Below, piece by piece: positions 14,978 to 18,358 of a stretch of DNA of 18,358 bases (position 1 is its first letter; each line of letters starts with the position of its first letter). Location of the stretch: NCBI GenBank assembly GCA_021835265.1, contig JAKBQK010000557.1, positions 1-18,358 of the forward strand, read 5' to 3'. This DNA is from Thermoplasmata archaeon (lineage in GTDB: Archaea; Thermoplasmatota; Thermoplasmata; Thermoplasmatales; Thermoplasmataceae). The position numbers and the translations under genes are program-made. The notes beneath the pieces were generated by a model. The model worked only from the letters and a program-made list of their open reading frames with translations, was not told the origin of the DNA and ran no database searches.

Positions 14978-16183
14978 TTAGGAATTATAACTTTGGTTCT
15001 GCGTATCCTGGTGATTAGTTTTTGCTTTGATATATTGGTTCTTTAGTGACCGAAACAACTTTTCAGTTACAACATCCACATCAAATTGTGTTTCCATCAT
15101 ATGATGACTTTTTTCAGAGAGTTTCCTAATATTTGGTAAGTCCTTTGAAATGGCTTCCATGTTCGAAGTGAGATCATCCACTGTGAGTTTTGTGTACCTT
15201 AACATGCCTAATTTCTCAAATTCATCATATGCTCCCTTCACTGAATCTGTAACAACAACTCCCAAACCGGATGAAAGTGCCTCAAAAACAACTGTGGGGT
15301 AAGGATCCCAACGTGAAGGTAAAACTAATATATCAGTATTTTTGTAAAGCTCGACTATTTTTTTTCTGTCAAGTTTCCCATGATACCTGATATTTGTTTT
15401 CTCCCCATTCGGTATAATTCTTTCAAATTCTCCGTTTCCGGCGATATCAATGCTGCAGTTTATATTTTTTGAAATCTTTATATATGCAGGAATTACCATA
15501 TCAAAACCTTTTCCCTTGTCAAGCCTTCCAACAAAAATAAATCTAACTTCAGGCCAAGTTCTCGGGTTTTTGGGTAGGGTAAAAAAAGATGTGTCTATGC
15601 CATTCTGTAAAACAAAACTGTAAGACCTATTGAGTTTTTCAGCATATTTTCTATTGTGTGGAAAAAGTCTAAACCCATCAATTCTTCGCCAAAGTAATTT
15701 ATTCTTAATAAGTTTGTAAGATAGGGCATTATCTTTTATTACCCACATTCCATTATGTCCTATAACCAACCCCTTAAAACCATATAAATAACCATTTAAT
15801 TCATTTGTAAAGAGATAAACGACATCCGATCTTATCTCTTTTTGTAGGGTTTTCTTCAGTGAAAAAATATAAAACAAGTATGAAGATACTGGTCTAAAAA
15901 TACCATAATATAACAATTTAAGGATGCGTTTATCCAACATAAAACTAAATTTAGAATCCAGATCTTTAATCACTGTAACTTGATCTTCAGGGACACCTAT
16001 TTTTTTCAGGCTGTTTGCCATCCCAAATTGAGGATTTTCTGATGTGTGCACAATAGAAATTTCGTATTGGCTCTTATCAGCGTGTTTATAATACTCGAGA
16101 AGCATTAATTCGAGGCCACTTATATTATCTGGCGTCCCGCCAATGAAAAAAGTAACCTTGAATTTATCAACTTGTTCATCCAT
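14978..16183 (-). CDS. Family 4 glycosyltransferase
   Basis: This 401-residue GT-B enzyme starts with VTFFIGGTPDNISGLELMLL, where a looser glycine-rich loop replaces the usual GG.E motif. HNGMWVIKDN, LFPHNRKYAEKL and VLQNGIDTSFF belong to the interdomain region. The C-terminal donor domain has FIFVGRLDKGKGFDMVIPAY and RWDPYPTVVFEALSSG, in which D293 and E301 take the places of the E-x7-E pair. The pair therefore reads D-x7-E, a known variation. The ATG at 16183 has a TATA box 26 bases upstream that overlaps the stop of the previous gene. It is the last gene of the minus-strand group. Sugar specificity is unknown. Confidence 0.8.
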   Translation of the reverse strand: MDEQVDKFKVTFFIGGTPDNISGLELMLLEYYKHADKSQYEISIVHTSENPQFGMANSLKKIGVPEDQVTVIKDLDSKFSFMLDKRILKLLYYGIFRPVSSYLFYIFSLKKTLQKEIRSDVVYLFTNELNGYLYGFKGLVIGHNGMWVIKDNALSYKLIKNKLLWRRIDGFRLFPHNRKYAEKLNRSYSFVLQNGIDTSFFTLPKNPRTWPEVRFIFVGRLDKGKGFDMVIPAYIKISKNINCSIDIAGNGEFERIIPNGEKTNIRYHGKLDRKKIVELYKNTDILVLPSRWDPYPTVVFEALSSGLGVVVTDSVKGAYDEFEKLGMLRYTKLTVDDLTSNMEAISKDLPNIRKLSEKSHHMMETQFDVDVVTEKLFRSLKNQYIKAKTNHQDTQNQSYNS

Positions 16184-16198
16184 CTAAAACCTATACAG

Positions 16199-16211
16199 TA
16201 TTTTTTTTATA
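16199..16211 (-). promoter_or_regulatory. TATA-like box overlapping the stop codon of the upstream gene
   Basis: On the minus strand ggtataaaaaaaa is centred about 22-26 bases before the ATG at 16183. It includes the TAA stop (16207-16209) of the preceding glycosyltransferase gene. It would let the last gene be transcribed by itself in addition to read-through from the gene upstream. Confidence 0.45.
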
Positions 16212-17328
16212 CCAAGAATCTATCGATAAGGGTATCCAAATTTTCCTTGAACACTACATCATCAAAATGAGATACCGCTCTCTCGCGTCCATTTTTACCC
16301 ATCTTTTGAGCAAGTTCACTGTCAGAAGCCAGGAGAAGCATTTTTTCTGCCATTTCTATCTCAGTAGATACTAAGAATCCAGTAACTCCATTGACCAAAG
16401 TCTCAGAAGGGCCACTTCCATTAATAGAAACGACAGGTTTGGATGCGGCCATAGCTTCTATTGGCACCTGTCCAAGATCTTCATCTTTAGAACCAAAAAG
16501 GCACAAATAAGCCTTAGAATAAAGCTCGATTACTTCCTTACGGGACAAGTCAAATCTAAATTCAACAGGCAGATTGAATTTATCTGCATAACTTTTTAAT
16601 TTATTGTAAAAATCAATATCCTCAGGGTTTTTGGGAACCATCGAAACTATAAAAAGCTTGAAATTTGGATTTTGATCGCAAAACAATTTAAATGCCTTTA
16701 TGCAGAAATCGTGCCCTTTATAAGGCTGTATCTTGGAAACAAGTAAAAAGTAATTTTCAGAATCCTTTGTATAGAAAGAACTGGTGTCCTGACTAGGATA
16801 ACAAACCAATGCAGTTTTACCTGAGAAGTTTTCAACCCGTTTCTGTATGTTGGAACTATTGACTAAAAGTAAAGTGGCATTGTTCAATGAAAATTTATAA
16901 ACAGCTTTATAGATAAATCTAAAGACCTTCAGAATGAATTTTAAGAAATTTGCTTTCTTTGATAAATTTTTTTCCGTTGATTCGTAATCAACGGTCAAAG
17001 CTCTTGACGGAGTGTGAATATATGTTATTATGCGTTTTCCTCTAGGAATAGGTATATAAGTTGAGCTAAGAAATACAATATCCTTTTCTTCAAATTTAAA
17101 CAATGAAATGAAAATATTGAGAAACAACCCCCTTCCTACACCGGGAACAATCTTGTCCATGATATTGAAAAAATACAAAATTAATCTGTTGAATGGAGTT
17201 TTAGCATCTATTGATGAGGGTTTGCCTCTTGGCCAAATTAATTTTGGTTCTTCCCTATAAAGGGAAGAAATTCTTCGAAGCCAAATATCCTCTCCGCCTA
17301 CCTCACTTGTAACCTGATAAAATTTCAT
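16207..17328 (-). CDS. Family 4 glycosyltransferase (mannosyltransferase-like)
   Basis: This GT-B enzyme has 373 residues. The N-terminal domain begins MKFYQVTSEVGGEDIWLRRI, and HTPSRALTVDYEST followed by LLVNSSNIQKRVENF shows the interdomain features seen in WbaZ-like mannosyltransferases. The donor domain has FLLVSKIQPYKGHDFCIKAF, and the retaining E-x7-E motif is E283-D-L-G-Q-V-P-I-E291. GVTGFLVSTEIEMAEKM closes the domain. It lies 23 bases upstream of the next gene and 82 bases after the GT2 gene, all on the same strand. The family suggests GDP-mannose as donor, but this is only inferred from resemblance. Confidence 0.8.
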   Translation of the reverse strand: MKFYQVTSEVGGEDIWLRRISSLYREEPKLIWPRGKPSSIDAKTPFNRLILYFFNIMDKIVPGVGRGLFLNIFISLFKFEEKDIVFLSSTYIPIPRGKRIITYIHTPSRALTVDYESTEKNLSKKANFLKFILKVFRFIYKAVYKFSLNNATLLLVNSSNIQKRVENFSGKTALVCYPSQDTSSFYTKDSENYFLLVSKIQPYKGHDFCIKAFKLFCDQNPNFKLFIVSMVPKNPEDIDFYNKLKSYADKFNLPVEFRFDLSRKEVIELYSKAYLCLFGSKDEDLGQVPIEAMAASKPVVSINGSGPSETLVNGVTGFLVSTEIEMAEKMLLLASDSELAQKMGKNGRERAVSHFDDVVFKENLDTLIDRFLV

Positions 17329-17410
17329 AGTAAAATTACCATTATCCTATTTTTCAGATTCCAATGATGTTTTAAAATTTTTCATCGATTTACAATTTAA
17401 CTTGGTTTTA

Positions 17411-18193
17411 TTATCCACGTATTAAAGCATCCAGCATAGCTAATGGCTTTAAAGCCGTTTCCACAATATAAAAGGGGTGTCTTACAAAAATCCTTCTTTT
17501 AATAGATAAACGGGACTTTAACATTGCCTGCATTAAATAAACCTGGGCAGTTGCCCTTAGATACCTGTACCTTTTTCTAATTAGCTTATTGAATGTGTTT
17601 ATTTCTGAATGATCATGGTAGACCCATGCATTGGTCACATATTTTCCTGCAAAACCTGCATTTACTGCACGCATGTTTATATCATAATCTTCTGCTGCAG
17701 AAATATCTGTATTAAAAGTACCAATTTTTTCAAATATTTCCTTTTTCCAAGCCGAATTTCCCATGGGGAGGTATCTTATATCCTGGTTTACAAGATTTTC
17801 ATATAGATGGTCCTCTAACAGATTAATATAAAGCTCTGCCTGGGTTTTGGCTCTTGAATGTTTTGTTGGTCCTCCTGTGAAGTCAGCTTCACCTTTCCTG
17901 ATTGGGTTGGTTATAGCAGCAAGCCAATCATCTGGCGCAGATTCATCTGTATCGATAAAAACAATAATGTCTCCCATAGCTTTGAATATGACTTTACTGC
18001 GTGTCTCAGGAACATTACCTTTTATGATTTCCAGTTTTGCACCATACTTATCACAAAGTGATTGTATATCCCAAGAGGTCCCTCCATCAGCGACTAAAAT
18101 TTCATCTGGACTGATCGTTTGCTTTGAAAGCGACAATAGGGTTGTTTCAATTCTAGGATCATTGTATGAAGTTACTATGACAGAGGTCTTCAT
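17411..18193 (-). CDS. Family 2 glycosyltransferase
   Basis: This 260-residue GT2 has KTSVIVTSYNDPRIETTL, the nucleotide-binding region ILVADGGTSWD (D36) and the metal-binding motif FIDTDESAPDDW (D81-T-D83). FTGGPTKHSRAKTQAEL, LPMGNSAWKKEIFEKIG and AAEDYDINMRAVNAG (the ED general-base region) are typical of GT2 enzymes that add sugars to lipid-linked or surface glycans. The tail is basic and amphipathic (KRRIFVRHPFYIVETALK), consistent with contact to the membrane. The ATG at 18193 lies 26 bases downstream of a TATA box, so it heads the minus-strand glycosyltransferase group. Confidence 0.85.
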   Translation of the reverse strand: MKTSVIVTSYNDPRIETTLLSLSKQTISPDEILVADGGTSWDIQSLCDKYGAKLEIIKGNVPETRSKVIFKAMGDIIVFIDTDESAPDDWLAAITNPIRKGEADFTGGPTKHSRAKTQAELYINLLEDHLYENLVNQDIRYLPMGNSAWKKEIFEKIGTFNTDISAAEDYDINMRAVNAGFAGKYVTNAWVYHDHSEINTFNKLIRKRYRYLRATAQVYLMQAMLKSRLSIKRRIFVRHPFYIVETALKPLAMLDALIRG

Positions 18194-18214
18194 TCAATAG
18201 ATTAATGATTGCAG

Positions 18215-18224
18215 GTTATATAAG
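18215..18224 (-). promoter_or_regulatory. TATA-like box for the minus-strand glycosyltransferase group
   Basis: The minus-strand sequence cttatataac is centred about 26 bases from the ATG at 18193. This is the most canonical TATA position in the window and implies a leaderless mRNA. Confidence 0.6.
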
Positions 18225-18358
18225 GTTAAATCGTTCCTGTAATAATTTGAAATTTTACCAATAAACTCTATGAATTACTTTCCTTGGGTAATCATAGAAA
18301 TACCATGGTAATTTAATAACCACACAGAATTTAAGGACCTTTTGTGACCTGATACTTT

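Noticed and set aside
18302..18311. Palindrome taccatggta near the right edge
   Set aside because: A 10-base palindrome is expected by chance at this scale and no flanking site or gene start supports a function.
1..18358. CRISPR arrays, tRNA or rRNA genes
   Set aside because: No regularly spaced repeats, tRNA-like cloverleaf segments or rRNA-like stretches were recognised on either strand by eye.

Overview
This 18.4 kb window looks like a surface-glycan (protein N-glycan or lipoglycan) biosynthesis locus of an archaeon. The reasons are: (i) several start codons sit about 26-27 bases downstream of TATA-like boxes with no Shine-Dalgarno sequence, as expected for leaderless archaeal transcripts; (ii) a DPM1-type polyprenyl-phosphate glycosyltransferase and a large GT-C membrane glycosyltransferase occur together; (iii) the base composition is moderately AT-rich. 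Thermoplasmata (Thermoplasmatales or relatives) is my best guess for the lineage. That is inference from style, because no rRNA or other marker gene is present.

Layout. Positions 1-94 hold the probable 3' end of an unknown gene. Positions 239-2632 hold a DPM1-like glycosyltransferase (+) convergent with a Wzx/MATE-like glycan flippase (-). Positions 2764-4661 (-) hold a GT-C membrane glycosyltransferase broken by two +1 homopolymer frameshifts and probably one in-frame stop. Positions 4990-8966 (+) hold a sugar-nucleotide cassette: a GalE-like 4-epimerase, a UDP-glucuronate decarboxylase (UDP-xylose synthase), a UDP-glucose 6-dehydrogenase and a glucose-1-phosphate uridylyl/thymidylyltransferase. 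Positions 8990-10244 hold a decayed IS3-family insertion sequence, with an intact orfA and an orfB carrying three TAG stops and one frameshift. It is followed by the 3' remnant of an unrecognised gene (10245-10630). Positions 10758-14841 (+) hold a TylF-like O-methyltransferase, a GT2, a GT4 and another GT2. Positions 14978-18193 (-) hold two GT4 and one GT2 glycosyltransferases converging on the previous group.

How the genes could work together. The nucleotidyltransferase makes UDP-glucose (or dTDP-glucose), the dehydrogenase oxidises it to UDP-glucuronate, the decarboxylase makes UDP-xylose, and the epimerase could give the C4 epimer. The six GT2/GT4 enzymes downstream of the IS would assemble an oligosaccharide on a lipid carrier, the TylF-like enzyme would O-methylate a sugar, and the flippase would carry the lipid-linked glycan across the membrane. 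The DPM1-like enzyme would supply a lipid-phosphate sugar donor for an outward-facing GT-C enzyme such as the broken one here. No oligosaccharyltransferase (AglB) is present.

The most notable points are the coherent UDP-glucose to UDP-pentose route with a UXS signature in an archaeon-like locus, the multiply broken GT-C gene, the amber codons at conserved positions in the transposase, and a clear drop in GC content on the right-hand side that suggests a horizontally variable glycan block.
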